Assembly (NCBI GenBank): GCA_029262675.1
Contig: JAJCYW010000020.1
Location: forward strand, 1 to 64,000
Source of the DNA: Chloroflexota bacterium
GTDB taxonomy: Bacteria; Chloroflexota; Dehalococcoidia; DSTF01; RBG-16-68-14
DNA: 64,000 nucleotides
Direction: 5' to 3'
Position numbers and translations under genes: made by a program. Below, piece by piece: positions 6,326 to 15,322 of the stretch. Below the pieces are notes generated by a model. That model saw only the letters and a list, made by a program, of their open reading frames with translations, was not told the origin of the DNA and did no database searches. The stretch's first letter is position 1, and the number at the start of each line of letters is the position of its first letter.

Positions 6326-8587
6326 ATGACATTCGCAAACCAGCTACGCAACGACCCCGACCTCAGCCCGAATTTCACTTACTGGCGGCACACAGAGCCG
6401 GAGCCACCTGAGCTTGCGCCGATTCCGGACGGCATCGACCGCCGGATTGCCGACGCGCTGCGCTGCCGGGGGATTAGCAGACTCTACAGCCATCAGGCGG
6501 AGGCTTTGGAGGCGGCGCTGGCCGATGAGGATGTTGTGATCGTCACCCCGACGGCCTCAGGGAAGACGCTTTGCTACAACCTTCCGGTGCTGCAGCGGCT
6601 GGTCGATAACCCGGAGGCCAGAGCACTCTATCTCTTTCCGACGAAGGCCCTAGCGCAAGACCAGCTCAACGAGCTGCATGGCCTTATCGGAGCCATCGGC
6701 GTCGACCTAAAGACGTTTACCTATGACGGTGACACGCCGGGAGATGCTCGGCGCGCGGTTCGTTCCGCTGGACAGGTCGTCATCACAAATCCTGACATGC
6801 TGCACACGGGCATCCTCCCGCACCACACCAAGTGGATGAAGCTGTTTGAGAATCTGCGATTTGTCGTCATCGACGAGCTGCATCAGTACCGTGGCGTCTT
6901 CGGCAGCCACGTCGCCAATGTTGTCAGGCGCCTCCGAAGAATCTGCCAGTTCTACGGCTCGTCGCCCACGTTCATCTGCTGCTCGGCAACGATCGCGAAC
7001 CCTGGTGAGCTGGCCGAGGAGATCGTCGGCGCTCCGGTACGGGTGGTCGACAGAGACGGCGCCCCGCGGCGCGAGCGCATCGTGGCGATCTACAACCCGC
7101 CGGTGGTGAACCGCGAACTCGGCATCCGCCGCAGTGCCATGAAGTCGGCGAAGGAGCTTGCCGAGCGGCTACTTCAGCTCGACGTGCAGACTATTGTCTT
7201 TGCGCCCAGCAGAGTCATGGTGGAGGTATTGCTGCGCCGCCTCAGAGACTCCTTCCGTGCACTAAAGCCGGGCGAACACGATGTCATCTTTGGCTATCGG
7301 AGCGGCTATCTGCCGTTAGAGCGACGTGAAATCGAGGCGGGGCTTCGTAACGGGAACGTACGGGGGGTCGTCGCGACGAACGCGTTGGAGTTGGGAATCG
7401 ATATCGGGGGACTCGACGCGGCGGTATTGCTGGGCTACCCCGGCACGATAGCCAGTGCGATGCAGCAGATGGGCCGGGCAGGACGCAGTGAGGGCCTGTC
7501 GTTCGCCGTTCTCGTGGCGAACTCCACGCCGGTCAATCAGTACCTGGTGCGCCACCCCGAGTTCTTGTTCGACGGGTCGGTCGAAGCAGGAACGACTGAC
7601 CCCGATAACCTGATCATTCGTGTCAGTCATCTGAAGTGCGCCGCGTTCGAACTGCCCTTCAACGAAGGCGAGGAGTTTGGTCCGGACACGCCGGAGGTTC
7701 TGGAGTTTCTCGGCGAAGGAGGAATCCTGCACCGAGCTGAAGGGCGCTACCACTGGATGGCAGAATCTTACCCCGCGGAGCAGGTGAGCCTGCGCTCGGC
7801 GTCCATCGACAACTTCGTGATCATCGAGGTCGGTCCGAAGCCGAGAGTCATCGGCGAGATGGATCGCCCGTCGGCCCCGCTCCTCATCCACGACGAAGCG
7901 ATCTACATGCACGGCGGTCAGCAGTTCCACGTAGACCGTCTCGACTGGGAAGAGAAGAAGGCCTACGTGCGAGCGGTCGACGTCGACTACTACACGGACG
8001 CGGACCTCGCCGTCGACCTGAAAGTTCTCGATAAGGCCGAAGAGAGCCGTGGCCGCAACTGCGAACGGTTTCACGGTGACGTGGCAATCACCTGGCTTGC
8101 GACCATCTTCAAGAAGATCAAGCTCGACACCCTGGAGAACGTTGGCTGGGGCAAGATCCATCTTCCGCAGGAGGACTTCCACACCACATCGTACTGGGTG
8201 GCGCTTGGCCCTGATGCCTCGGCGGGGCTCTCCCGCGGGGCGCTGCAGGCGGGGCTGTGGGGTGTGAGTCGCTTGGCGGTCAGCGTTGCGCCGCTGTTCG
8301 TCATGTGCGACCAGAAGGACCTCCAGGCCGTGGCACAGGTGCGTGCGCCGTTCACGGGCGCGCCGACGGTGTTCCTCTACGAGCGCAATCCTGGCGGCGT
8401 CGGCCTGGCGAAGGGTATCTATCAGGCGCACGACGATCTGCTGGCAGCCGCCCTCGAACTCGTTTCCGGGTGTCCATGCTCGGCCGGCTGCCCGTCGTGC
8501 GTCGGGCCCGGGCCGGATGAGAGCGATGGGGGAAAGGCAGCAGCCATTACCCTGCTTCGGAGGCTGACGTCCGATGGAGCTGCGTGA
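6326..8587 (+). CDS. mrfA: MrfA/YprA-like DEAH-type helicase with DUF1998 zinc module
   Basis: 753 residues. The helicase core has Walker A TPTASGKT (about 74-81), DELH box (about 180), CCSAT (about 217) and QQMGRAGRSEG (about 380). The C-terminal third is a DUF1998-type region ending with the four-Cys signature CPCSAGCPSC (about 714-723). This matches Bacillus MrfA, a 3'-5' helicase that works with the exonuclease MrfB to remove mitomycin C adducts independently of UvrABC. The start is ATG 6326, eight bases after CGGAGGG; GTG 6308 would lie before that ribosome site. The gene overlaps mrfB by 14 bases. The adjacency of the two families supports the call strongly. Confidence 0.88.
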   Translation: MTFANQLRNDPDLSPNFTYWRHTEPEPPELAPIPDGIDRRIADALRCRGISRLYSHQAEALEAALADEDVVIVTPTASGKTLCYNLPVLQRLVDNPEARALYLFPTKALAQDQLNELHGLIGAIGVDLKTFTYDGDTPGDARRAVRSAGQVVITNPDMLHTGILPHHTKWMKLFENLRFVVIDELHQYRGVFGSHVANVVRRLRRICQFYGSSPTFICCSATIANPGELAEEIVGAPVRVVDRDGAPRRERIVAIYNPPVVNRELGIRRSAMKSAKELAERLLQLDVQTIVFAPSRVMVEVLLRRLRDSFRALKPGEHDVIFGYRSGYLPLERREIEAGLRNGNVRGVVATNALELGIDIGGLDAAVLLGYPGTIASAMQQMGRAGRSEGLSFAVLVANSTPVNQYLVRHPEFLFDGSVEAGTTDPDNLIIRVSHLKCAAFELPFNEGEEFGPDTPEVLEFLGEGGILHRAEGRYHWMAESYPAEQVSLRSASIDNFVIIEVGPKPRVIGEMDRPSAPLLIHDEAIYMHGGQQFHVDRLDWEEKKAYVRAVDVDYYTDADLAVDLKVLDKAEESRGRNCERFHGDVAITWLATIFKKIKLDTLENVGWGKIHLPQEDFHTTSYWVALGPDASAGLSRGALQAGLWGVSRLAVSVAPLFVMCDQKDLQAVAQVRAPFTGAPTVFLYERNPGGVGLAKGIYQAHDDLLAAALELVSGCPCSAGCPSCVGPGPDESDGGKAAAITLLRRLTSDGAA

Positions 8588-9809
8588 CCGGCTGCGAACC
8601 GCCTTCGGGTCGCCGACTCAGAATGGCAGGCGACAGCAGGGGAGTGGAGCAAGCGAAAGGCCACGGCAGCTACCCGGCTTGCGGCGCGAAGAGACTCCCG
8701 GCGGGCCGGTCTTCTTCATCGAGGAGCGTTGGTCCCTAACGCACCACCACGGTGACTACTGTCTTGGTGAGGCCTTGGACCTGAGTGCGGAAGCCCGGGC
8801 GAGATTACTGCTGGACGCTCCTGCTGGCTCGCTGCGAGACGCCACATTCGTCGACATCGAAACGACCGGATTGTCAGGCGGGACCGGAACGTTGGTGTTC
8901 ATGATCGGTGTTGGTGCGTTCGAGTCCGAAGAGTTCGTGCTCCGTCAGTACTTCCTGGCAGACGTTGCGTTCGAACGTGCAATGCTTCAGCGGGTTGTGG
9001 ACGTGTTGACCAGCCGCGACACGATTGTCTCCTTCAATGGACGGCGCTTCGACCTTCCGCTGATTCTTACGAGACTCACGCTTTCGCGCCTGAAGTCGCC
9101 CGAAATTGCCAGCCACGTGGATCTGCTCTACCCCAGCCGGTGGCTCTACAAGAACCGGCTTCCGTCCTGTTCGCTCGGCACATTGGAGGCCTCGGTTCTC
9201 GGCCTGCAGAGAGAAGGGGACGTAGGCGGCCACTTGGCGCCCGCGATCTACCTGGACTACGTGAGGACAGGAGAATGCAGCGATCTGCGCGGCGTTTTCG
9301 AACACAACGCATTGGACATCCTGTCCCTCGTATCGCTGTTGAGCCACCTTGGGAGAGTGTTTGCCGGCGTGGGCGCGGGCGCTGAGGACTATCTCGCCCT
9401 AGGTCACTGGGATGACGCGGCGAGGCGAATGACATCCGCGATCTCGATGTTCACCAGCGCTCTCGCCGAAGCCCAGACTTTGGAACAACGCTCGACTGCC
9501 CGCCGGCGGCTTGCTCGGTTGCACAAGCGGGTCGGGAAGATCGACCGGGCGATGTCGATATGGCGAGAAGAAGCAGGGAAGGGCCCCCCGCACGGGAGGC
9601 TGGAGGCCCTGATAGAAATCGCCAAGGTCAGCGAGCATCAACTTCGAGATTTCGAGGCGGCAGAGTCTTTGACGAGGCAGGCTCTCCAAATACGAGAACG
9701 TGCCGCCGCGGCGCTCGCCACGCCGAGGAGGTCTCAGCTAGAGCAGTCGGCGCTGGAGCACCGTTTGAATAGGCTTACTCGTCGAGTCTCAGCCGTCAGC
9801 CGACGCTAG
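8574..9809 (+). CDS. mrfB: MrfB/YprB-like DEDDh exonuclease with C-terminal TPR-like helices
   Basis: 411 residues. An RNase H-like exonuclease fold shows FVDIETTGL (about 91-99, first acidic motif), SFNGRRFDLPLI (about 152, second motif) and HNALDILSL (about 242, final His/Asp motif). The last 140 residues are helical and TPR-like (DRAMSIWREEAG). This is the domain order of Bacillus MrfB, the nuclease partner of MrfA. It should trim damaged DNA opened by the helicase. The gene starts inside the end of mrfA (14-base overlap), so expression is coupled. Confidence 0.85.
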   Translation: MELRDRLRTAFGSPTQNGRRQQGSGASERPRQLPGLRREETPGGPVFFIEERWSLTHHHGDYCLGEALDLSAEARARLLLDAPAGSLRDATFVDIETTGLSGGTGTLVFMIGVGAFESEEFVLRQYFLADVAFERAMLQRVVDVLTSRDTIVSFNGRRFDLPLILTRLTLSRLKSPEIASHVDLLYPSRWLYKNRLPSCSLGTLEASVLGLQREGDVGGHLAPAIYLDYVRTGECSDLRGVFEHNALDILSLVSLLSHLGRVFAGVGAGAEDYLALGHWDDAARRMTSAISMFTSALAEAQTLEQRSTARRRLARLHKRVGKIDRAMSIWREEAGKGPPHGRLEALIEIAKVSEHQLRDFEAAESLTRQALQIRERAAAALATPRRSQLEQSALEHRLNRLTRRVSAVSRR

Positions 9810-9826
9810 CCGATGCAACGCGGTCG

Positions 9827-10543
9827 CTATGACTCTCGCGTGCCGGCTGCGCTCTGTACCGGCGTGGCGCGTACCCAGCGGAAGTCGCACCGGTCGCCGC
9901 CGCGGCCCATCGTCATGGTGCGCTCCCAGGTAATCGACGGCGCCAGCGCTGGGAACATGATGTCGTCTCCTCCGCAGAAGACGGGCGTCAGCTCCGGCGC
10001 GCCGTAGGACGTGAGCGTGTCCAGGTAGATGCAACGCCGGACGTTGTACGCGACGCAGTCCGCGCTGTTCTCAACCGGCTCTATCTCCCAACCTTCCGCC
10101 GGGAACCCGAGCCGTACCACCCACGGTTCCAGAAGTCGGAAAATCGCGAACGGGCGGGGCAGGCGCCCCAGGAACGCCATCGTCCGCGTAAGTCCGGTGA
10201 CGGATGAGGCCATCAGCCGCTCCATCTCCGCCAGCGCCTCCTCCTGCGTGTCGCCCTGATCCAGCAGAGTCTGGTAGAGCGCGAGGCCGGGCAGCAGGCT
10301 GCGCTCCAGATGGACACGGAGCGCGCGGCTGGCCGGGCGGGCGTACCCCTCGAATAGCTCGTCGTAGCGGGCTTCGGCGAGGGCGATTAGCCGCTCGGCG
10401 GCCGGCTCGGCTCGGCTCTCTGCCAAGGCCTTCGTCCACGGCCCGGCAAACGGCATCCGGCGCGGCGACTGGAGGCGTCGCATGACGACGAGGAAGCCCA
10501 GGCCGAGTGCAGCCATTGCCAACAAGAAGCGAATCATTTTCAT
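9827..10543 (-). CDS. ATC-hydrolase-family protein with N-terminal anchor
   Basis: 238 residues. A hydrophobic N-terminus (about 4-22) suggests membrane anchoring. The rest matches the L-2-amino-thiazoline-4-carboxylate hydrolase family: a helical segment with LPGLALYQTLLDQG, a Cys near 170, and a C-terminal end with CGGDD...WERTMTMGRGGDRCDFRW. The last motif, (T/R)T..RGGD.CDF, is the family hallmark. Members hydrolyse C-S or C-N bonds in small ring compounds or are uncharacterised binding proteins. A second member is at 61777-62511. It converges on mrfB with 17 bases between. Confidence 0.7.
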   Translation of the reverse strand: MKMIRFLLAMAALGLGFLVVMRRLQSPRRMPFAGPWTKALAESRAEPAAERLIALAEARYDELFEGYARPASRALRVHLERSLLPGLALYQTLLDQGDTQEEALAEMERLMASSVTGLTRTMAFLGRLPRPFAIFRLLEPWVVRLGFPAEGWEIEPVENSADCVAYNVRRCIYLDTLTSYGAPELTPVFCGGDDIMFPALAPSITWERTMTMGRGGDRCDFRWVRATPVQSAAGTRES

Positions 10544-10719
10544 CGCAGCACCTCAAGACTGACCGTTCTGCTTGTCATCGAACGAGCGATACCACCAGGG
10601 AGCGGACGTTCTATCCCTATCATATACTTCTCCCGGGAAATGTACAGCCCCGAACGCGGTGTTGAAGCTCTCCGGTCGCTCCTGCTCCTGCGGAGGCCGG
10701 CTGTCCAGGCCGCGACGCG

Positions 10720-11427
10720 CTAGTCCCCGACAGCGAGTTCGGTCACATGGTCGCGGACGAACGACACGGCACCGCTGAAGTGCTCTTGCGGAACATAGAG
10801 GCGCAGGGGATGGTGCCACGGCCGGCGCAGTGTGATGACATGGCGGGATTCGTCGAGTTCAACGCGACGAACATCCTTCCACTTGACCTCGCCCGTCGCA
10901 GGGAGAAGCAGCAAAGCGGCAGCCGAGATCTCGCTCGCCTGGTCGAAGCTGCCGCCCAGGAACGACGCGCCGATTTCGACCCTGTCCTCAACGTCGTCGG
11001 AGGTGGTTGCAAGGGCACCCAGCGAATAGAGCGTGAAGCATGTCGTGACGCCGTTTGCCACGACAAGGGCGCTGAAGATCCCCAAGCCGATCGCACTGAG
11101 CCCCGCGATGATCGCGATCGCAGAGTAGAGCTTCACGGCGAACGCGATACCGCCGTTTCCGTCGGCGAACATCACCACGAGCGGCGTGCCCAGCACGATC
11201 GCGAGTCCCGCGCCAAACCCCAGAGCGGCCCACCACCAGCGGCCCCAGACATAGCGGTTGGTGAGCATGGGGATGCGATAGCTCCAGGCGAGCCCCTCGA
11301 CAGGTCCCGGCGACGGCTCGGGTGACGGGGGCGACGCGGGCAGCTCCGCGCCACACTTCACGCAGAACCGCTCGTCCCCGGCAAGCCGCGCTTCGCAGGC
11401 ATGACATCGTTCACCCACAACTCTCAC
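10720..11427 (-). CDS. Zinc-ribbon membrane protein
   Basis: 235 residues. One zinc ribbon (CHAC...CVKC, residues 8-25) and a Pro/Ser linker are followed by two membrane helices (about 64-87 and 95-120). The soluble C-terminal domain (EVKWKDVRRVELDESRHVITLRR) reads like a PH/YcxB-type domain. The start is GTG 11427, with AGGAGGT a few bases upstream. The gene follows the small membrane gene at 11472 by 44 bases in the same direction. It belongs to the group of zinc-ribbon membrane proteins in this region. Function is unknown. Confidence 0.7.
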   Translation of the reverse strand: MRVVGERCHACEARLAGDERFCVKCGAELPASPPSPEPSPGPVEGLAWSYRIPMLTNRYVWGRWWWAALGFGAGLAIVLGTPLVVMFADGNGGIAFAVKLYSAIAIIAGLSAIGLGIFSALVVANGVTTCFTLYSLGALATTSDDVEDRVEIGASFLGGSFDQASEISAAALLLLPATGEVKWKDVRRVELDESRHVITLRRPWHHPLRLYVPQEHFSGAVSFVRDHVTELAVGD

Positions 11428-11471
11428 CGCGCACCTCCTCGAAGACCGCTTCCGTCCAAGTGCCGCTCAAC

Positions 11472-11690
11472 TCAATTCAGCTCAGCGACCAGCTGCCCGA
11501 GCGAGACCCCTGCGCCTAGCAAGCACAGGGCAATGGCGGCCAGCGCCGGCCATCGCCACCACGCGGCCTGGCGCCGCCAGATGCGCCACGAGAGGAACAG
11601 GAGTCCAGCCATGGCGAGGGCGAGGCCACCCAAGAAGATGACGATGAGCAGCACCCACCCCCATTCGGGGCCATGCATTACGGCCGCCAT
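11472..11690 (-). CDS. Small two-helix membrane protein
   Basis: 72 residues. Two strongly hydrophobic helices (about 10-32 and 43-65) are separated by a short basic, Trp-rich loop (WRIWRRQAAWWRW). It probably inserts as a hairpin with the basic loop in the cytoplasm. It lies between two zinc-ribbon membrane proteins in the same orientation (62 bases after one, 44 before the other), so it is likely part of that unit. No family is recognised. Confidence 0.5.
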   Translation of the reverse strand: MAAVMHGPEWGWVLLIVIFLGGLALAMAGLLFLSWRIWRRQAAWWRWPALAAIALCLLGAGVSLGQLVAELN

Positions 11691-11752
11691 TCTATCGGAG
11701 AACGCACTCGTTGCAGACGTCGCACCCTACAAGACCATCAGAGGCGGCCTCC

Positions 11753-13612
11753 TTACGGCCCCTGCCATTCGTACGAGTACGTGGTCAACCCGCTACCGCC
11801 TGGGCCTTGGAGCTTGAGCATGACCAGCATGAGGCCGCCCTCGCCGCCGCTAGGGATCGTGAATTCGCTCACGGCGGAGACCGGCGGGTCGCCTTCAATG
11901 ACGGTGGCCCAGCCTGAGCCCGGGTACGGACCGCCGCCGGGCACGAGGTCTATGCGAACCCACGAACTCCCTCCGCCGCTCAATCCATTGCTCGCGAACG
12001 TCCCCTCCGAGCTCGTCGTCGCAGTGATCTGCAAGATCTCCCCGGCCGTCAGTGTCTGCGGAGGTTCCATCGACCAGGAGTGTTGGGACCGGTTCCAGAC
12101 GTCGACCGCTGGGCTGGGCCATGTGCATCTCGCATAGGTTGTGGCTGACAGGCCGGAGATGGTTACCTCAAAGCTGTTGTAGCACCAATCGACTGCCTTC
12201 TCGGGAATATCCCTCGAAGACTCGACGTTGTTCAGTATCCAGCCGCCCGTCCCCGTTTGAGGCTCCTGTGCCGCCGGCTCGGTAGGCTGCGCGGCTTGGG
12301 TGGGCCCTCCGCGGTCGGTTGGCGTGGCTGCCGGCGTCTCTCCGTCGGCGTCCGAGGGCGTTGGCCTAGATGCCGCTACCGGCCACCAGTCAGGCGCACA
12401 CGCGTTAGGCCGCTGCACAAAACCGCTCGACGCTGGAGGCGGGGGCGGGTGGGGGTAGTCCTCGAACCTGACGGTCATGCCCGGCGTCAAGACGATTGTT
12501 AGAGGCGGGCGGGTCCAGAAATTGACGGCGGGTGAGTAGAGCGGGTCGTTGTTGATTTCGGAAGCGAACATCGACTCTTCCAGCGTGTAGGTCCCTGCCG
12601 TAAGCCAGATTTCGGCTACTTTCGGCGGCGTACCAACCGTATCGCCGTAGTTGGGTGTTGCAACCACGACATTCCACGCGGGTGATACGAGGTCCCGAGC
12701 ACTAATGGGGGCATAGTTTGTGAAGCAGACGAGGTTCTCCAGGTGCATTGGCAGATGGCGGGCACCGGGGAAAGGCGTGCTGCCTCTGACGTAAGGGTTT
12801 ACTACCTGGATCCATCCCCCGGTCAGTTCGGCCACGCTGCGGCCTCCCACGATCCCCCAGGGGGAGAAGTGGGTGGTGAAAGCCGAGACCGTTCGCGCTT
12901 CGAGGTCCACTGTACTGGAGACGAGAACCCATTCCCCGGAGGCCGGGTCCAGTGTAGCCGTTCCTATCACGTCCGCCGGGTCCGCTCCGTCTGGAATGGG
13001 CAGGGTCACACGAACTGGCTCGGCAAAGACGGTCCCCTCAGGCCCTATCTCATATACGGTCCCCACTGTATTCATGAAGTCTGCGGCCAGCGAGATCTCT
13101 TGCGTCGACTCGCTGATCGTGACCGAGATGTCCTCGGCGCCGCCCGTCGATTCGGCGACGATGGCGCCGGACGGGATATCGATCTCGGGTCCGCCTTCCA
13201 ATGACACGGTGCCGCCGGCGAAGCCGACCGTGGCCTGGCCGGTGCTCGAGACCACCCGCGTCAGGTCGGGTCGGTCGCCGTCCGTCACTGCATCGTCATC
13301 TTCCCCTCCGAGCCAGCCGAGGGCGAACGCAAGTACGACAACGATCGCCGCACCCGCCAACACCGCCGCGCCGACGGGGGCATATCGCATCGCTGAGCTT
13401 GGCGTCGCGGCTCGGGAGACGTTTGCCGCCGGGACGGGGGCAGGCGTGCCACAAGCAGTGCAGAATTGGCTGGTGGCGGGCAGTTGCGCGCCGCATTTCT
13501 GACAAGCGTTCTTCGGCGGCGTGGCTGCGCCGCAACCGCGGCAGAATCTTGCGCCGGCTGAAATAGTTGCGCCACACGAACGACAGGTGATAGGGGGCAC
13601 GTTGGTAGCCAT
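11753..13612 (-). CDS. Double zinc-ribbon membrane protein with ZU5-like extracellular domain
   Basis: 619 residues. Two zinc ribbons (CRSC...CRGC and CQKC...CTAC, residues 10-58) are followed by a membrane helix (about 80-100). A beta domain with GGTVSLEGG...IDIPSGAIV fits a ZU5 module, found in surface and death-domain proteins. A central region follows that ends with a Pro-rich stretch (HPPPPP), then a Thr/Pro linker with repeated TPT/TQA, then a Gly/Ser-rich beta C-terminus with single Trp and Cys positions. The topology should be zinc ribbons inside and the rest outside. The architecture parallels the gene at 868. Role is unknown, probably cell-envelope sensing or binding. Confidence 0.7.
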   Translation of the reverse strand: MATNVPPITCRSCGATISAGARFCRGCGAATPPKNACQKCGAQLPATSQFCTACGTPAPVPAANVSRAATPSSAMRYAPVGAAVLAGAAIVVVLAFALGWLGGEDDDAVTDGDRPDLTRVVSSTGQATVGFAGGTVSLEGGPEIDIPSGAIVAESTGGAEDISVTISESTQEISLAADFMNTVGTVYEIGPEGTVFAEPVRVTLPIPDGADPADVIGTATLDPASGEWVLVSSTVDLEARTVSAFTTHFSPWGIVGGRSVAELTGGWIQVVNPYVRGSTPFPGARHLPMHLENLVCFTNYAPISARDLVSPAWNVVVATPNYGDTVGTPPKVAEIWLTAGTYTLEESMFASEINNDPLYSPAVNFWTRPPLTIVLTPGMTVRFEDYPHPPPPPASSGFVQRPNACAPDWWPVAASRPTPSDADGETPAATPTDRGGPTQAAQPTEPAAQEPQTGTGGWILNNVESSRDIPEKAVDWCYNSFEVTISGLSATTYARCTWPSPAVDVWNRSQHSWSMEPPQTLTAGEILQITATTSSEGTFASNGLSGGGSSWVRIDLVPGGGPYPGSGWATVIEGDPPVSAVSEFTIPSGGEGGLMLVMLKLQGPGGSGLTTYSYEWQGP

Positions 13613-14034
13613 CCGCGTATCCTTTCTTCAGGCAGTTCGCCGCCGAGCCGCTTCGTTGTAAGGCCCGATCTCGAATCAAAATCTAGCAGACGCTTGATTT
13701 GGCTGGATAGGGCCGGATGGCACCATTTGGCCGTCTGGCCAGTCGCGTTGCATTTCGGGTTGGAGCGGGGGACGATGGCGACGACACGCCCACCGCTCTG
13801 CTTGGGAGGTAGGCGGGCCAGCGTCATTCATTGCCCGAAAGGCTGGTTTCAAAGATCGTCACCGTCAGCGGCGACGACCTCCGCAACGCCGAAGCTCCAG
13901 TCGGGCCGCTCTTCTACGAGCACCCAGTACCAGTCGGAATGGACCGGCCGGAACAAAAGGGCTGGCGAAAGTTCTTGCCGGCTGGAAAAACCACACGGGC
14001 TACTCGTAGACCGAACTCGCTTCGAACCTACATG
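13613..14034. other. Intergenic region without a convincing gene
   Basis: About 420 bases lie between two minus-strand genes. The frames on either strand are short, overlap each other and have no ribosome site or family pattern. The right end holds the terminator of the lipoprotein gene at 14084. A promoter for the 13612 gene must lie in the left part, but I cannot place it reliably. Confidence 0.5.
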
Positions 14035-14058
14035 AAGGCCAGACTGAAGCCTGGCCTT
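14035..14058 (-). terminator. Hairpin terminator after the lipoprotein pair
   Basis: AAGGCCAG and CTGGCCTT form a perfect 8-bp stem with an 8-base loop, 26 bases beyond the minus-strand stop at 14084. On the minus strand the hairpin is followed by a mixed sequence rather than a T-run. Confidence 0.55.
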
Positions 14059-14083
14059 GGTGATGCGGCTTTTCTCGTTCCCC

Positions 14084-15322
14084 CTAGGGTGCCCACACTT
14101 CCAGGTTGTCGAACTCGCAGGTCCCACCTCCGCCGCCGGACGGGGTATTCGCCGCGACGCCGACGAATCGTACGCTGGTGACTCGATCATCATCGGCCTC
14201 GCCCACACGTTGTCCGTTGATGTACAGGGTGAGATGCGAGCCCTGGGCCAGTACGGCCAGGCGATTGACCGCCTCTGAGCGAATTGCTGGAGATGTGGTT
14301 AGACTAACGACGCTCTGTTGGGCCGCGCCGCTCGTGTCCCCGCCGATGACTCGAAATTGTCCGTCAACATCCTGCACAATGAACTGGAGGCGCGGATAGC
14401 CGGTCTCCCCCAGTAGCGAGAGGCCGCACAGGAGCTCGCCGCTCCCTTCTCGCCTGAAGGCATCGACAGCCACGTGGAAGTCCGAATCGATTTCGACGGT
14501 CTTTGCTACTGCGGGGATCGCTGCGCTGCGCTGTGACTCCAGTGAGATGGAGTATTCGCCTCCCGCGAGCTCGCGGCTGCTTCGAGTGACGCTGCCACCC
14601 GAGGCCTCACTCGTGGACCAGCCGTTCACATTCGAGTCGAAAGTGTCGTGCAGGACCACGCGCCAGCCAGCAGGCACCTCGGCAGGCTCGTCCGTCGCGT
14701 CCCTCGGCCCCTCCGCTGCGACCGGCGGCTCGAACACGGCGCTTCCCATGACTGACTCCAGCGTGTCGGCGCTGCCGTTCCACTGATCCTCAGGAGCTTC
14801 AAGCACGAACTGGTGGACGTGGATGCCGTCGACGTTTACGATGACGTAGCGCTTGATCACGGCGCCACCGTCCTCGTTCTCCAGCAGTCCAATCGAAACC
14901 CCCACCTCGGCACCGACCGGCACCGTCTCCGGCTCCTCCACAACGTCGACCCACGCCGCTGGCGCACCGGCGCCCGACCCTACCATCGCGCTGACCATCG
15001 CTTCGGGATCAGGCGAGGCGGTGCTGCCAGGCTCAACCGTCAGCCGTGGCCCCTGTGGCACCGCAGCAGTCAGGTCGCCGTCGTGCTCCGCGAGCACCAG
15101 GCCGCGGTCGCCGCTGTCGAGGAATGCCCAGCCTGCGGGCAGGGTGAGCGTCACGCCGCCAGCGCTAACCCGGCTCCCGTCGCTCCCGTTGCCGCCTGAC
15201 AGCGGAAACTCGCCTCCCCCTCCGCCGCAGGCCGCGAGTAAGATGAGGGAGAACATTACGCTGGCGGCCGCCAGCAGGGCGAACTTGGGAACGGCGACTT
15301 GGTGGCTGGCCGAGCGCCTCAT
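14084..15322 (-). CDS. Lipoprotein with C-terminal jelly-roll-like domain
   Basis: 412 residues from ATG 15322. The signal peptide ends in a lipobox (LLAAC, around residue 32) followed by a Gly-rich tether, so it is an outer-face lipoprotein. The N-terminal half (VTLTLPAGWAFLD...) recalls PsbP/DUF1795-like domains. The C-terminal half (HDTFDSNVNGWSTSE... to CEFDNLEVWAP) is a concanavalin-type sandwich related to the end of the protein at 868-2148. I prefer 15322 over the ATG six codons upstream because it gives a four-base ATGA overlap with the upstream gene's stop, a standard coupled arrangement. Confidence 0.7.
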   Translation of the reverse strand: MRRSASHQVAVPKFALLAAASVMFSLILLAACGGGGGEFPLSGGNGSDGSRVSAGGVTLTLPAGWAFLDSGDRGLVLAEHDGDLTAAVPQGPRLTVEPGSTASPDPEAMVSAMVGSGAGAPAAWVDVVEEPETVPVGAEVGVSIGLLENEDGGAVIKRYVIVNVDGIHVHQFVLEAPEDQWNGSADTLESVMGSAVFEPPVAAEGPRDATDEPAEVPAGWRVVLHDTFDSNVNGWSTSEASGGSVTRSSRELAGGEYSISLESQRSAAIPAVAKTVEIDSDFHVAVDAFRREGSGELLCGLSLLGETGYPRLQFIVQDVDGQFRVIGGDTSGAAQQSVVSLTTSPAIRSEAVNRLAVLAQGSHLTLYINGQRVGEADDDRVTSVRFVGVAANTPSGGGGGTCEFDNLEVWAP

